A stretch of 34,524 bases of DNA, taken from IMG/VR virus record IMGVR_UViG_3300042564_000130, positions 1 through 34,524 of that record. One strand, 5' to 3'. The notes under the pieces were generated by a model, which was not told where the DNA came from, made no database searches, and saw nothing but the letters and a program-made list of their open reading frames with translations. This DNA comes from a virus. Both the position numbers and the translations under genes were made by a program. Position 1 is the stretch's first letter, and the number at the start of each line of letters is the position of its first letter. Of the stretch, positions 8,901 to 17,124 are shown piece after piece.

Positions 8901-8921
8901 ATAGCCGCATTTCGCGGCTAT
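8901..8921 (-). promoter_or_regulatory. 8-bp perfect stem-loop between ejection-protein genes
   Basis: ATAGCCGC and GCGGCTAT form a perfect stem with a 5-base loop, directly abutting the ribosome-binding-site hairpin. It lacks the U-tract of an intrinsic terminator. It may instead be an RNA processing or stability element, or weakly attenuate transcription between the 557-residue gene and the giant gene. Confidence 0.45.
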
Positions 8922-8938
8922 CTCTAGGTGTTAGTGGC

Positions 8939-10612
8939 TCACATTGTGGGAGCGGCTATGGAGCCAACTCTGGACCTGATGGCCGCATTGATCTGAGCAA
9001 TCTCGCCCTCTGCGCCCTGCATCGGAGCCACCACGCTTTCACCAAATTCGTTGGTGGACTTGGTGAACAAGGCGTCACGCGCATCGATGAGCTGCTGTAG
9101 GGTGGGTCCAGAGCTGGATTTCGCTGCGGCAGCCCGCTGCGATGCTCGTGCAGCCTCGATGCCAGCCAGCTCCTTGCTCAGGCCAAGACGCTCAGTCTCG
9201 TACTCATCGCGAGCGCCCTGATAGGACTGCAGGCCAGCAATGCCAGCTTCGCCCAGAGCGCCACCAAGCGTGGGCTGCGTGGACGACATGAGGCCAAGAC
9301 CGACCTGAGCCAAGGCAAGCCACTTGTCCTGCTGTGCACGACGCTCTGCCCGCTGCATGGCGTTGATGAGCTCTTGCTCATAGGATGTGGCACCGCTTGC
9401 GCTGCCGACGCCACCGGAAGTTCTGGTGCCGCCAGTGGTGGTGCCTCCCGCAAGCAGATCGCCAAGCCCGGTCGGCTCAGGCAGTTCAAGCGGGGACGGC
9501 ACTTGAGTCATGGAGTCCTCTGCCTCGGCATCAGCCGCCGCCACCTGCTTGGCGGCAGCAGCGGCTGCAGCGACCTCCTTTGGGTCTCGGAGAGACTGAG
9601 TGATCCCAGCGCTATCTCGCAACGCTGCGGCCTCCCTTGCAGACTCCTCGGCAGCTGTGAGCATTGGGTTCTCGCGGGCATCAAACACACCACGGAACTC
9701 ATTGTATGCGGGGAGGCCCTCGCCAGAGCGCATGTAGTCTGTCTCTGCGCGGAGACGCTCCATGGGGCTCATGGGCTGCAGGCGCTCAGGCGGCGTGTAG
9801 TACGACGGCTCCTCGCCGGGGATGGGATTACCGACTGGCACCTCTGGGTACAGTGGCTGTGGCGGAGATGCCAAGTTCAGCACCGATGGACCAGTGCCGC
9901 CAGACTCCGGCGCGAGAGGTACGCCAACAAACCGAGGCTCCTCAGCCAGAGACGCCCTGTAGTTTGCATCAAGGTCCTCTTGGGTCGGGATAAGGCTGCC
10001 CCGTATGGCGTCAGAGGTGTACGGCCTGAACTCCTGAGTTCCATCGACCTGAGAGAGAGCAGGGACAGTCGGATCGAACACATCAGAGCGCGGGGCTTGA
10101 GTGATGCGGCCATCCACAACCCTCTGGAGGTTCTTGGCTCGCGTATCGGGCGACAGGGATGCGATGTACTCCTCGACAGGGATGCCCAAGCGCTGAGCCA
10201 TGGCAATCACTGCGGGGTCGCTGGCAAGGGCGCTCGGGAAGTTCTGCTGCGAGTACGGGACCAGAGACTTGCTGTCCACAAACGCTCCAGCCTGCATCTT
10301 CTGAACATACCCGCCACCATACATGCCCTGCACTGGGGATACCCCGGTGTTCTGGGTCATGTCGGTCTTGGGTGCCAGAGCCTGAGCCATGTCGGCAATG
10401 CCGCCCTGAGGGACGCCAGCCGCAGCCACGGCCTCCTGCGCCACGGTGGTGCCATTGTCCTGTTGCTGCATGCTGTCACGCATCCGCTTGCGGCGGGTGA
10501 TCTCCGACAGCACCAAGAACTGAGGCACATTCTCAGCCGGAGCTTGCATGGCCTGCACAAGCTGCTGCTCAGAGAGCCCCTTCAGCTTGTCCTGAACGTC
10601 GAGCATGTTCAT
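8939..10612 (-). CDS. Internal virion (ejection-type) protein
   Basis: This 557-residue protein opens with MNMLDVQDKLKGLSEQQLVQ and a segment PQFLVLSEITRRKRMRD. That is a recurrent N-terminus in the ejection-protein cluster of marine podoviruses. The middle is Pro/Tyr/Gly-rich and probably disordered. The last third is predominantly helical, with an alanine-rich block and a Gly/Thr/Ser linker before RAERRAQQDKWLALAQVGLG. There is no signal peptide or enzyme motif. It starts on a TAATG overlap with the preceding gene and precedes the giant protein. I infer assembly inside the capsid and release during DNA injection, from position and composition. Confidence 0.7.
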   Translation of the reverse strand: MNMLDVQDKLKGLSEQQLVQAMQAPAENVPQFLVLSEITRRKRMRDSMQQQDNGTTVAQEAVAAAGVPQGGIADMAQALAPKTDMTQNTGVSPVQGMYGGGYVQKMQAGAFVDSKSLVPYSQQNFPSALASDPAVIAMAQRLGIPVEEYIASLSPDTRAKNLQRVVDGRITQAPRSDVFDPTVPALSQVDGTQEFRPYTSDAIRGSLIPTQEDLDANYRASLAEEPRFVGVPLAPESGGTGPSVLNLASPPQPLYPEVPVGNPIPGEEPSYYTPPERLQPMSPMERLRAETDYMRSGEGLPAYNEFRGVFDARENPMLTAAEESAREAAALRDSAGITQSLRDPKEVAAAAAAAKQVAAADAEAEDSMTQVPSPLELPEPTGLGDLLAGGTTTGGTRTSGGVGSASGATSYEQELINAMQRAERRAQQDKWLALAQVGLGLMSSTQPTLGGALGEAGIAGLQSYQGARDEYETERLGLSKELAGIEAARASQRAAAAKSSSGPTLQQLIDARDALFTKSTNEFGESVVAPMQGAEGEIAQINAAIRSRVGSIAAPTM

Positions 10613-12027
10613 TATTGGAACCCTTTGTAGAGGCTAAGACCTGCAAGCCCAGCACCAAGTGCCTGCTGGACAGGGTTGTACGGGGTCTGCTGCACAGTAT
10701 CTCCGGCCTTCGCGATGGGCAGGCCCTGAAGGATGCCGCTCATGAAGCCGATCTGCTCCTTGTTGTAGCCCTGCTGGCGGAGGTAATCTTCGTAGTCGAT
10801 GTCGAGGCCAGCTTGTGTCTTGGCCTCCTGCGCCTTGCCAATGGTCTCAAGGAGCTGTGCCGCTTGGATGTCGCCAGTGCGAGCCTGCTCTTCCAGATCA
10901 GCAACGAGGGATGCCTGCTCCGCGGAGAAGCCCATCATGGTGAGCTGATCTTGGATGGCAGCGCGGTTTTCGGAAGCCTGACCAGCCTGAACGCGAGCTC
11001 GTTCGGAAGCCCGTGCAGACTGAATGCGAGCGGCCTCATCGATGCTGATTCCCTGCGTTCTCGCAAGCTCAGCAGCTTCTGCCGCCTGAATGCGCGATGC
11101 CTCTTGGACGCTGATGCCCTGAACTCTGGCGAGCTCCGCAGCCTGAGACTCCTGAACGCGGGCAAACTCGCTGGCCGAAAGGCCCTGAATACGCCCAAGC
11201 TCTGCAGCCTCAGCGCCCTGTACACGTCCGGCCTCTCCAGCCTTTCCTGTCTGGACGCGAGCGAGCTCAGCAGCCTTCTTCGCCTCGACATCAGCACGGG
11301 CAGCTCGATCAGCCTCGAAGCGGCGGGTGGCTTCTCCATATGCGCTCTTGAGGCCAGTCGCCTCAATGTCGCGAAGGCGGTTCATGTAGTCACGCTCGGC
11401 CATGGACTCGGCGATCTGGGCGCGAGAACCACCGAAGGCCCCAGCCCCTACAGCGGTAGAGCTGCGACCAGCCTTGGCAATCTCGTAGTCCTCCTTGGCC
11501 TTCTCCTTCTCGATGTCTACGACACCGCGGAGGTAAGGGTCCATGTACTCTTGGGCAGTCTGCGCCGTCATGGTCTCGGCGGGTCCGAACTCATATCCTG
11601 TGAAGTTTGCCTCACGGAAGTCGGCATATGGATCGGCTCCAAATGCAGAGAACTGAGAGTACGGCTGCACTTGAGTTTCCGAGAACCCAGCATATGGCTG
11701 CGCCTCTCCTGCAGTGAAGCCGCCGTACTCGGAGAACTGGTACGGTCCAGCGCCACCCATGATCTGACCAGTGCGCGACACGTTGGCAGCAGCCACGTTT
11801 GAGGCTAGGTCGCGACCGGGCGCTCCCCTGCTCGCAATGTCCCTGATGATGTTGTACGAGCCAGCAGTGTCAGCCGAGGTGCCAGCGAGACGCTCGCCCT
11901 CATATGGCTGATAGGGCTTCCCAATCTCGTTCTCAGACTGAGCGAGAAGACGGTCGAAGTACGGGAAGAACTCCTTTGGGATGTTCTGCTGAGTGACCGT
12001 CGAGGTCGTGTTGCCACCGCTGCCCAT
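10612..12027 (-). CDS. Internal virion protein with hendecad coiled-coil repeats
   Basis: This 471-residue protein has three parts. The first about 150 residues are rich in aromatics and glycine, with repeated P-Y-x-x-F patterns (AQPYAGFSE, VQPYSQFSA, ADPYADFRE). A helical region follows. Residues roughly 249-355 contain nine copies of R-(V/I/T)-Q spaced exactly 11 residues apart, for example RVQGISVQEAS and RIQAAEAAELA, a hendecad pattern typical of long right-handed coiled coils. The C-terminus has a Gly/Ala-rich hydrophobic tail. GGAGG precedes the ATG. In this cluster it may form part of a core or a trans-envelope channel at ejection; that function is inferred. Confidence 0.7.
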   Translation of the reverse strand: MGSGGNTTSTVTQQNIPKEFFPYFDRLLAQSENEIGKPYQPYEGERLAGTSADTAGSYNIIRDIASRGAPGRDLASNVAAANVSRTGQIMGGAGPYQFSEYGGFTAGEAQPYAGFSETQVQPYSQFSAFGADPYADFREANFTGYEFGPAETMTAQTAQEYMDPYLRGVVDIEKEKAKEDYEIAKAGRSSTAVGAGAFGGSRAQIAESMAERDYMNRLRDIEATGLKSAYGEATRRFEADRAARADVEAKKAAELARVQTGKAGEAGRVQGAEAAELGRIQGLSASEFARVQESQAAELARVQGISVQEASRIQAAEAAELARTQGISIDEAARIQSARASERARVQAGQASENRAAIQDQLTMMGFSAEQASLVADLEEQARTGDIQAAQLLETIGKAQEAKTQAGLDIDYEDYLRQQGYNKEQIGFMSGILQGLPIAKAGDTVQQTPYNPVQQALGAGLAGLSLYKGFQ

Positions 12028-12028
12028 A

Positions 12029-12448
12029 TTATACCTCCAGCCTGAATGCGACGTAGTCCTGCTTCCACCCGTGACGCTCGATCATGCGGGTCCAAGCCGC
12101 TCGACCATAGCCTTCTAGGTGAGAGCAACCATTGCTCTTTGCGTGGTCCATGACGATCTTGTTCGCCATCGGCATCCACTCCTTAATGCGCTTGCCGCCG
12201 ATCCAGTCAAGCGCCATTCCGTTGCACGTCGGATAGTTGATGACCCGAGTTGTGACAGCGGCGATGATGTCTTCTCCGTCAACCACCACCCACAGAAGGT
12301 AAAGGTCTGACTCGATGCCAGACCTCACATCATCTATCGTGAGCTTCCCCTTGGCAGTATCCACCGCCTTGGCGAGGTACTCCTCCACCTTTGGCCAGAT
12401 CAGGCCAAGAAGGTGCTTGGGTACTGGTGTGAAGACGAGGTCGCTCAC
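12029..12448 (-). CDS. GNAT-like protein of the ejection-protein cluster
   Basis: This 139-residue protein starts at GTG 12448 in a GTGA overlap with the preceding gene. It has the outline of the acyl-CoA N-acyltransferase fold: an LLWVVVDGEDIIAAVTTRVI beta hairpin, then a helix-strand-helix segment with SHLEGYGRAAWTRMIERHGW near the C-terminus. Similar short GNAT-like proteins occupy the internal-virion-protein position (T7 gp13-like place) in many marine podoviruses. The canonical acetyl-CoA loop (Q/RxxGxG/A) is not clear, so catalysis is doubtful and a structural or chaperone role is equally likely. Confidence 0.6.
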   Translation of the reverse strand: MSDLVFTPVPKHLLGLIWPKVEEYLAKAVDTAKGKLTIDDVRSGIESDLYLLWVVVDGEDIIAAVTTRVINYPTCNGMALDWIGGKRIKEWMPMANKIVMDHAKSNGCSHLEGYGRAAWTRMIERHGWKQDYVAFRLEV

Positions 12449-13626
12449 GCTGGCATGACCTCTTCTTGCGGGACCTGCGGAGGCTGCTCAGAGGAGCCGT
12501 TGCGCGACGTGCGGACGCGGCTCATCATCTCCTCGAGGGCGCGGGCACCAGCATCAGAGGAGCCGTTGCCAAGGCCTGAGACAACGTCTGCAGGCACGAT
12601 AAACTCTCCATCGCTCAGGAGTACGTCCTGCTCGCCCTCTATGGTGGCCGGGATGAGGTCATCCATGCCATCACCGGGGCCACGAAGCTGACCCTCACTG
12701 CGGGCAGCGGTCTCATCCATATCGCCAGACTGCACCTTGTCAACGAGATCACGTAGCGCGTCCTCGCCATATGCGGTCAGGAACGTGGCGAGAGCGATCT
12801 CTGGGTTTGGACTCTCACCCTTGATTGCTTTCACGGCTTCGTTGACCACGTCCTTCTCGTTCCCGCCTGATGGCGCTGGCTCATCCTGCATAAGGGTCGC
12901 AATGCCGCCCTCAGCCAGACGGATCGGCCCGAACCTGTCTTCCAAGCTGCGGATCATGCCGCCACCGTAGAACCCGGTGGGGCGAGTACCTGCCGTCCTG
13001 TAATCATAGATTTGGTCAGCCGTCGGGAGGCCAGCCACGCCATAGTCAAACTCACTGCTGCCCGGAGAACCTCCGGGGCCGGGGAACGTGGGGGACTTGT
13101 AGAGCGACGGGCCGGGTGTGTCGGCGTACTTGCTCCTGCTCTTCTTGTCGTCGTCACCGCCGGGGGTCGCGAACGAAGCCCCCACGCTTGCACCGACTCC
13201 AGAGCCGATACCCATGCCGGACTTTGCAAAGTTCATCGCGCCCTGACCAAGACCCTTGATGCCAAGGCTGGGAGCGACGTTCATGGCCGCTGATCCAGCG
13301 CCAGTCGTTCCTAGGGCTGCGGACATTGGAAGGGACGCAGCGCCAGTGGCACCGGGAATCGCGGCTGGACCCAGACCCGCACCAACAGCGGGGGTGTTTG
13401 CGGCTGCAGCGCCAGCGCTCCCAGCACCACCCATCAGGGGGCCAAGAATGGAGCCACCAGCGAAAGCACCGAGCCCCGTCAGGATGCCAGTCTCGATGTC
13501 ACCTGTCTGAGCGTACCCGCCAAGGCCAGAGCCGATGGCTGCGCCACCCAGAGCGCCGAGCCCGCCCAGCATGCCTGCGCTGCCGAGTGTGCCACCAAGG
13601 GCTCCGAGGATCAGTGGTAGAACCAT
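12445..13626 (-). CDS. Gly/Ala-rich, probably membrane-active ejection protein
   Basis: This 393-residue protein starts at ATG 13626, with GGAG six bases upstream. Residues 1-140 are a hydrophobic Gly/Ala/Leu-rich series (LGGLGALGGAAIGSGLGG and similar), resembling membrane-inserting ejection proteins. A Pro/Ser/Asp-rich middle and RLAEGGIATLM follow. The C-terminal part holds DGMDDLIPATIEGEQDVLLS, then DGEFIVPADVVSGLGNGS, near residues 318-365. This motif is repeatedly seen in marine podovirus structural proteins next to the ejection cluster. It is first in the transcription unit downstream of the second palindrome. An injection role is inferred from composition and position. Confidence 0.65.
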   Translation of the reverse strand: MVLPLILGALGGTLGSAGMLGGLGALGGAAIGSGLGGYAQTGDIETGILTGLGAFAGGSILGPLMGGAGSAGAAAANTPAVGAGLGPAAIPGATGAASLPMSAALGTTGAGSAAMNVAPSLGIKGLGQGAMNFAKSGMGIGSGVGASVGASFATPGGDDDKKSRSKYADTPGPSLYKSPTFPGPGGSPGSSEFDYGVAGLPTADQIYDYRTAGTRPTGFYGGGMIRSLEDRFGPIRLAEGGIATLMQDEPAPSGGNEKDVVNEAVKAIKGESPNPEIALATFLTAYGEDALRDLVDKVQSGDMDETAARSEGQLRGPGDGMDDLIPATIEGEQDVLLSDGEFIVPADVVSGLGNGSSDAGARALEEMMSRVRTSRNGSSEQPPQVPQEEVMPA

Positions 13627-13659
13627 GTCTTGCTCCAGTCCATCTTTCCGCTTTGCGGG

Positions 13660-13698
13660 ATTCTAGCACAACGGGGTGAAAAAGTTCCATAGAACTTT
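13660..13698 (-). promoter_or_regulatory. Palindrome overlapping candidate promoter (copy A)
   Basis: Bases 13681-13698 form AAAGTTC-CATA-GAACTTT, a 7-bp inverted repeat. Downstream on the minus strand is TGC followed by TAGAAT (13660-13665), an extended -10-like element. The -35 region falls inside the palindrome (ATGGAA, 19-base spacer, suboptimal). The 82-base gap separates the small tail gene from the ejection-protein unit. It may be an operator-controlled promoter, or the palindrome may act as a weak terminator because T's follow it. Confidence 0.45.
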
Positions 13699-13708
13699 CT
13701 TGGCCCAC

Positions 13709-13960
13709 CTATACAACGATTCTCAGCTCTCCAGTAGACGTCTTGTACACGTCACCAGCGATGAGGCCTCCGGCGAGTGCAGCCGCGTTGTTGGCATACA
13801 CTGGCAGCGCTGTGAGGCGCAATGTGGTGAAGATCGCATCGCCGGGGTTATTGGCCTGCTGCACGAAGACAGCAAAGGCCCTGACGAGCTGCGCCATGTA
13901 CTGACGGTTGTACTCTCCGGGTGGAGTCGGGAAGAATGGCGCTGGGGATCTGCTCGGCAT
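13709..13960 (-). CDS. Conserved small phage protein following the tail protein
   Basis: This 83-residue protein starts at ATG 13960 in a one-base overlap with the stop of the gp10-like gene. The N-terminus is MPSRSPAPFFPTPPGEYNRQ, then YMAQLVRAFAVFVQQANNPG. Proteins with a PFFPTPP...EY...V..F..F.QQ layout accompany tail genes in marine podoviruses. No enzymatic motif is present, and a minor virion or tail-assembly role is inferred. A longer in-frame start at 14011 was rejected because it lies inside the upstream gene and adds an unlike sequence. Confidence 0.6.
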   Translation of the reverse strand: MPSRSPAPFFPTPPGEYNRQYMAQLVRAFAVFVQQANNPGDAIFTTLRLTALPVYANNAAALAGGLIAGDVYKTSTGELRIVV

Positions 13961-15822
13961 TACTTCCTCCCGTCGGTTCGCATATCGATGCGAGGGTCCC
14001 CAAGACGCCAAGCCGTATCGGTCTGATTTGACTCAATCCGCAGCGACATGGATCGACCCCGAAGGCGAACGTACAGCTCGTTGGTGAACTGCTCGACGGG
14101 GAGGGATGCCGTTTTCGTCACGGGGTCAGCGTCTGACGCGAAGTAGGCTCCACCGGGGAAGTTCCTTGCCTTGATCGTGATCGTGGCTGTGGGCGAGGCG
14201 TTGGTGGAGTTCCTGAATGTCAGGTCAGGGATGACCCTAGTGGCGAACATGAACTGGTCGCCCTCACCCATATCAACCACGCTCGACTCGATGTATGGCT
14301 CCAACGCTGCGGGAGGGTTTACGCTGCCGTCGTTGAGGCCGTTCTCGTGATAGTAGACGTAACCGTCGGGAGATACCGAGATGGGGAACGACAGGACGTT
14401 CCGATCCTGCCACGCGGTGCGGGACATGGACCCGTAGTACCAAACCCTCTGCTCGTAGTTATACACGACGTAGCTGTCGTTCTCTTGGCTGTTGGTGCTT
14501 GGGTAGAACCACCACACCTCAGAGAATGAGCTCGAGTGTCCAGCGTAGACCTTGAGCTGCTGCTGCGTGTTCATGCCGGAGAAGACATACTCCTTGACGT
14601 CGCACGGCACCTGAACCACGGCCCCGTCGTATGAGTAGAACTCATTCTTGCCCATCCAGAACACAATATCTCCCACGGCCACCATGGCGTTGGGGCTGAT
14701 GAGGGAGACGGAGGACGACACCTCCTGAAGTCCAAACGTGAAGGGGTCGCCAATGTACTGCATGGCGTGGACAGAGACGTCGGTGAACACAATGATCTGC
14801 TGTTTCGTCTGGATGGCACCGATAATCTCGGAGCCAGTGCCGATACGCAGCTCTCCAGCAGTCGTCGTCGGAAGGGTGCGCCACTCTGCGGGGTCTTCTT
14901 GGTCAGAGAAGCGAATGACGAGGGGGTCCTGAACTCCGGGCGTGGCCTCTGGATCGCAGCCGAATGCAATGACGTGACGATCACGCTCCGAGACAATGAC
15001 AGTCTTGGCGATGGTAGGCGCAGCCTGAGCGCCCGCCAAGTCTTCAAGCGCCACTGCCCGAGACGCGAGCCCAGCGCTCTTGTCCCAGTAATATATGCCG
15101 CCGTCCTGAACGCAGATGATGAGGTCTTCGCCGTAGTTGTCCTGCGACCAGATACGGAGCTGCGCCCCCGGCACGGTGGTGGTTGAGCCGGAGCCCCAAG
15201 TCCCACGGGACCACGGACCCGTTCCCCATCCCGTACCAAACACCGATGTGTCGAGGCCAGTGTTGATCTGGTAAGCGCCAATGACGGAGGCCCCACCATT
15301 TCCGCTGTCAGATGCGTTTGCCGTCACGCCAACCGTGATCTCGTATGTGTTGGCATCAACAACGCGTGTCACTTGATGCTCTGCGTTGAGGATGGTCGCC
15401 GTGACATTCCCTCCAAGGCTGGAGGCACCGGAGAAGATGACGAAGTCGTTGAGAAGAACCCCGTTGCTTGTATCTGTGACGGTAATAACGGAGGAGCCGT
15501 TGGTCGCTGCGAAGGTGACCGCCCCGGCGGTGGTCGTCTCCCTGATCGGCGTGATGTCGTTCAGGCCACCGCCGCGCACAGCATAGTACTTTAGGTTGGT
15601 GCCCATGCCTGTGTAGACAGTACCATCAAGCGCGGTCCACGTCAGAAGGGACCGTCCAGTTCCAAGCATCTGGGTGCGGGTATAGCGAGTCCAGCCGCCA
15701 ATGCTCTCTGGCTTTCCAGCCCGGAAGCGCACAAGGTTACCATCCCACCATCCACCTTCATTGGCGTAGGCAGTGGTCTCTCGGTTGATACCGGGCCGGA
15801 ATACGAGCTTCGTGAGTGCCAT
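13960..15822 (-). CDS. gp10-like tail/DNA-stabilisation protein
   Basis: This 620-residue, beta-rich protein opens MALTKLVFRPGINRETTAYA, then GGWWDGNLVRFRAGKPESIGGW. That start is typical of the P22 gp10-like packaged-DNA stabilisation family of podovirus tails. Repeated aromatic strands later (YYWDKS, WRTLPTTTAG, EVWWFYP, YEQRVWYYGSM) suggest a beta-propeller-like body. It would close or extend the connector below the adaptor. CAGGAG precedes ATG 15822. It follows the endolysin and precedes a small tail-associated gene. The family is judged from sequence pattern; tail nozzle is the alternative name for the same position. Confidence 0.75.
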   Translation of the reverse strand: MALTKLVFRPGINRETTAYANEGGWWDGNLVRFRAGKPESIGGWTRYTRTQMLGTGRSLLTWTALDGTVYTGMGTNLKYYAVRGGGLNDITPIRETTTAGAVTFAATNGSSVITVTDTSNGVLLNDFVIFSGASSLGGNVTATILNAEHQVTRVVDANTYEITVGVTANASDSGNGGASVIGAYQINTGLDTSVFGTGWGTGPWSRGTWGSGSTTTVPGAQLRIWSQDNYGEDLIICVQDGGIYYWDKSAGLASRAVALEDLAGAQAAPTIAKTVIVSERDRHVIAFGCDPEATPGVQDPLVIRFSDQEDPAEWRTLPTTTAGELRIGTGSEIIGAIQTKQQIIVFTDVSVHAMQYIGDPFTFGLQEVSSSVSLISPNAMVAVGDIVFWMGKNEFYSYDGAVVQVPCDVKEYVFSGMNTQQQLKVYAGHSSSFSEVWWFYPSTNSQENDSYVVYNYEQRVWYYGSMSRTAWQDRNVLSFPISVSPDGYVYYHENGLNDGSVNPPAALEPYIESSVVDMGEGDQFMFATRVIPDLTFRNSTNASPTATITIKARNFPGGAYFASDADPVTKTASLPVEQFTNELYVRLRGRSMSLRIESNQTDTAWRLGDPRIDMRTDGRK

Positions 15823-15851
15823 GGCGGTCTCCTGTTGCTGGAGATACTACA

Positions 15852-16706
15852 TCACCCGAGCAGCTTAGCCAACGTCTTCGGGCCAGCAACGCCGTCAGCA
15901 GTCAAGCCATTCGCAGCCTGCCACTTCTTGAGTGCCGCCTCGGTGCCCGGACCAAAGTCCCCATCAGCGCCGATCCCGAGAGCCGCCTGCATCTTCTTGA
16001 CCTCCTCACCATTGGAGCCCTTGCGTAGAGCCCCAACAGCCGTCGCAGGAGCGGCAACTTGAGTTTGGGCGGGGGTAGTACCACCCAATGCAGACATGGC
16101 CTTAGAATAGCGGGCCTGACGGTCTGAGAGGCCAATGTCCCCGCCATTGATCTTCTTGGTCAGTGCGGCAACGTTCCCGGTGTCAGCAATGGCGTTCAGC
16201 TTGTTGGTGTTCCAGAACCACAGTGCCGAGGCGAGAGCGCCCTCCTTGGTCTCAACCCACACGGCGGCTTCTTCTGCCGTCATGTCGTAGTCTTTGGCGA
16301 AGCGCGTATAGTTGTCACGGCCAGTGAGCTGCTTCAGGCCGCGGCCACGGAAGCGCCAGCCATCCCCCGGCTGGGTGTTCCCCAGCTTTGAGGTGCGGAA
16401 CTCATCCATGTAGACATAGTTGGCGATCTTCTCGGGGTTCTTGGCGTATTCGGCAGCGTTGCGCTTGCCGGGGCCAAAGTAGCGCGGAAACACCTTGTTC
16501 AGCGTTTCCTCGCGGTAGTTGAGGTTCTCGCTCATAGCGGTGAAGTCCATGCTCTCATGCGCGCACTGAGACACAAAGCCAGCGATGCGCTGGTCGGTGG
16601 TAATGTCGTACTTCGGCAGTGCTTTGTTCAGCTCCTCGCACCAAGCCTCGACCTCCTTATTGGTGGGGATCATGGCGCGCAGCTGGTCTACGGTAATCAG
16701 GCTCAT
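15852..16706 (-). CDS. Endolysin: GH19 glycosidase with C-terminal peptidoglycan-binding domain
   Basis: This 284-residue cell-wall hydrolase cleaves peptidoglycan glycan strands to release progeny. Residues 1-about 205 are a glycoside hydrolase 19 (chitinase/lysozyme-like) domain. QCAHESMDF supplies the likely catalytic E51, ENLNY follows with E60, then the diagnostic KVFPRYF, FRGRGLKQLTGRDNYTRFA and a tryptophan-rich helix. After an Ala/Pro/Thr linker, residues 226-284 are a PG_binding_1 repeat (LRKGSNGEEVKKMQ, GDFGPGTEAALKKWQ, DGVAGPKTL). There is no signal peptide, so export probably needs the holin. AGGAG lies 7 bases before ATG 16706. Confidence 0.93.
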   Translation of the reverse strand: MSLITVDQLRAMIPTNKEVEAWCEELNKALPKYDITTDQRIAGFVSQCAHESMDFTAMSENLNYREETLNKVFPRYFGPGKRNAAEYAKNPEKIANYVYMDEFRTSKLGNTQPGDGWRFRGRGLKQLTGRDNYTRFAKDYDMTAEEAAVWVETKEGALASALWFWNTNKLNAIADTGNVAALTKKINGGDIGLSDRQARYSKAMSALGGTTPAQTQVAAPATAVGALRKGSNGEEVKKMQAALGIGADGDFGPGTEAALKKWQAANGLTADGVAGPKTLAKLLG

Positions 16707-16716
16707 CTATAGGCTC

Positions 16717-17124
16717 CTATTCGCACCACGAGGACTTGGCCTCGCCTTTGTATGGACGGGCTAGGCCCGCTGAGATCAGGCTTTCGGCTAGGCTCTGGTG
16801 GTCCAGATAGACCTCACCCAGAACCCTGCCGCCGTACTTGTCCCACTTCAGGATAACGACATCGACCTCGAGGGCATTGGCCACGGCGTTCTTGGTGAAG
16901 GCGCTGGCCTTCTTCGCGAGGGCTGCCTCAGCATCGCATTGAGCGCGAGGAGCCTTCTCGGGGGTATCGATGCCCATCACCCTGATGGACAGCTTGGGCG
17001 GCAGCGGCTCTGGCAAGAAGTCCACCGCAATCTCCACGGTGTCGCCGTCAATGACACGGGTGATTTCGTACGGTGTGGCGACCGCGGGGACGGTCGATAG
17101 GAGGAGGGCAGCAAGCCACCTCAT
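16717..17124 (-). CDS. Secreted staphylococcal-nuclease (SNase) family thermonuclease
   Basis: This 135-residue protein has a signal peptide (MRWLAALLLSTVPAVA) and then an SNase domain, a calcium-dependent phosphodiesterase fold acting on DNA and RNA. All key positions are present: RVIDGDTVEI (D28), IRVMGIDTPE (R48, D53, T54, E56) and DKYGGRVLGEV (R100). With a signal peptide it should act in the periplasm or outside the cell. It starts on an ATGA overlap inside the lysis block. It may degrade host DNA or DNA released at lysis, or incoming competitor DNA; this role is inferred. Length and catalytic residues look intact. Confidence 0.9.
   Translation of the reverse strand: MRWLAALLLSTVPAVATPYEITRVIDGDTVEIAVDFLPEPLPPKLSIRVMGIDTPEKAPRAQCDAEAALAKKASAFTKNAVANALEVDVVILKWDKYGGRVLGEVYLDHQSLAESLISAGLARPYKGEAKSSWCE

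Noticed and set aside
9374-10630. Plus-strand open frame of 418 codons opposite the ejection-protein gene (similarly 10615-11802 and 26122-27126)
   Set aside because: Antisense shadows: His/Arg/Leu/Ser-heavy composition, no domain pattern, and the opposite strand carries well-supported genes with ribosome binding sites.
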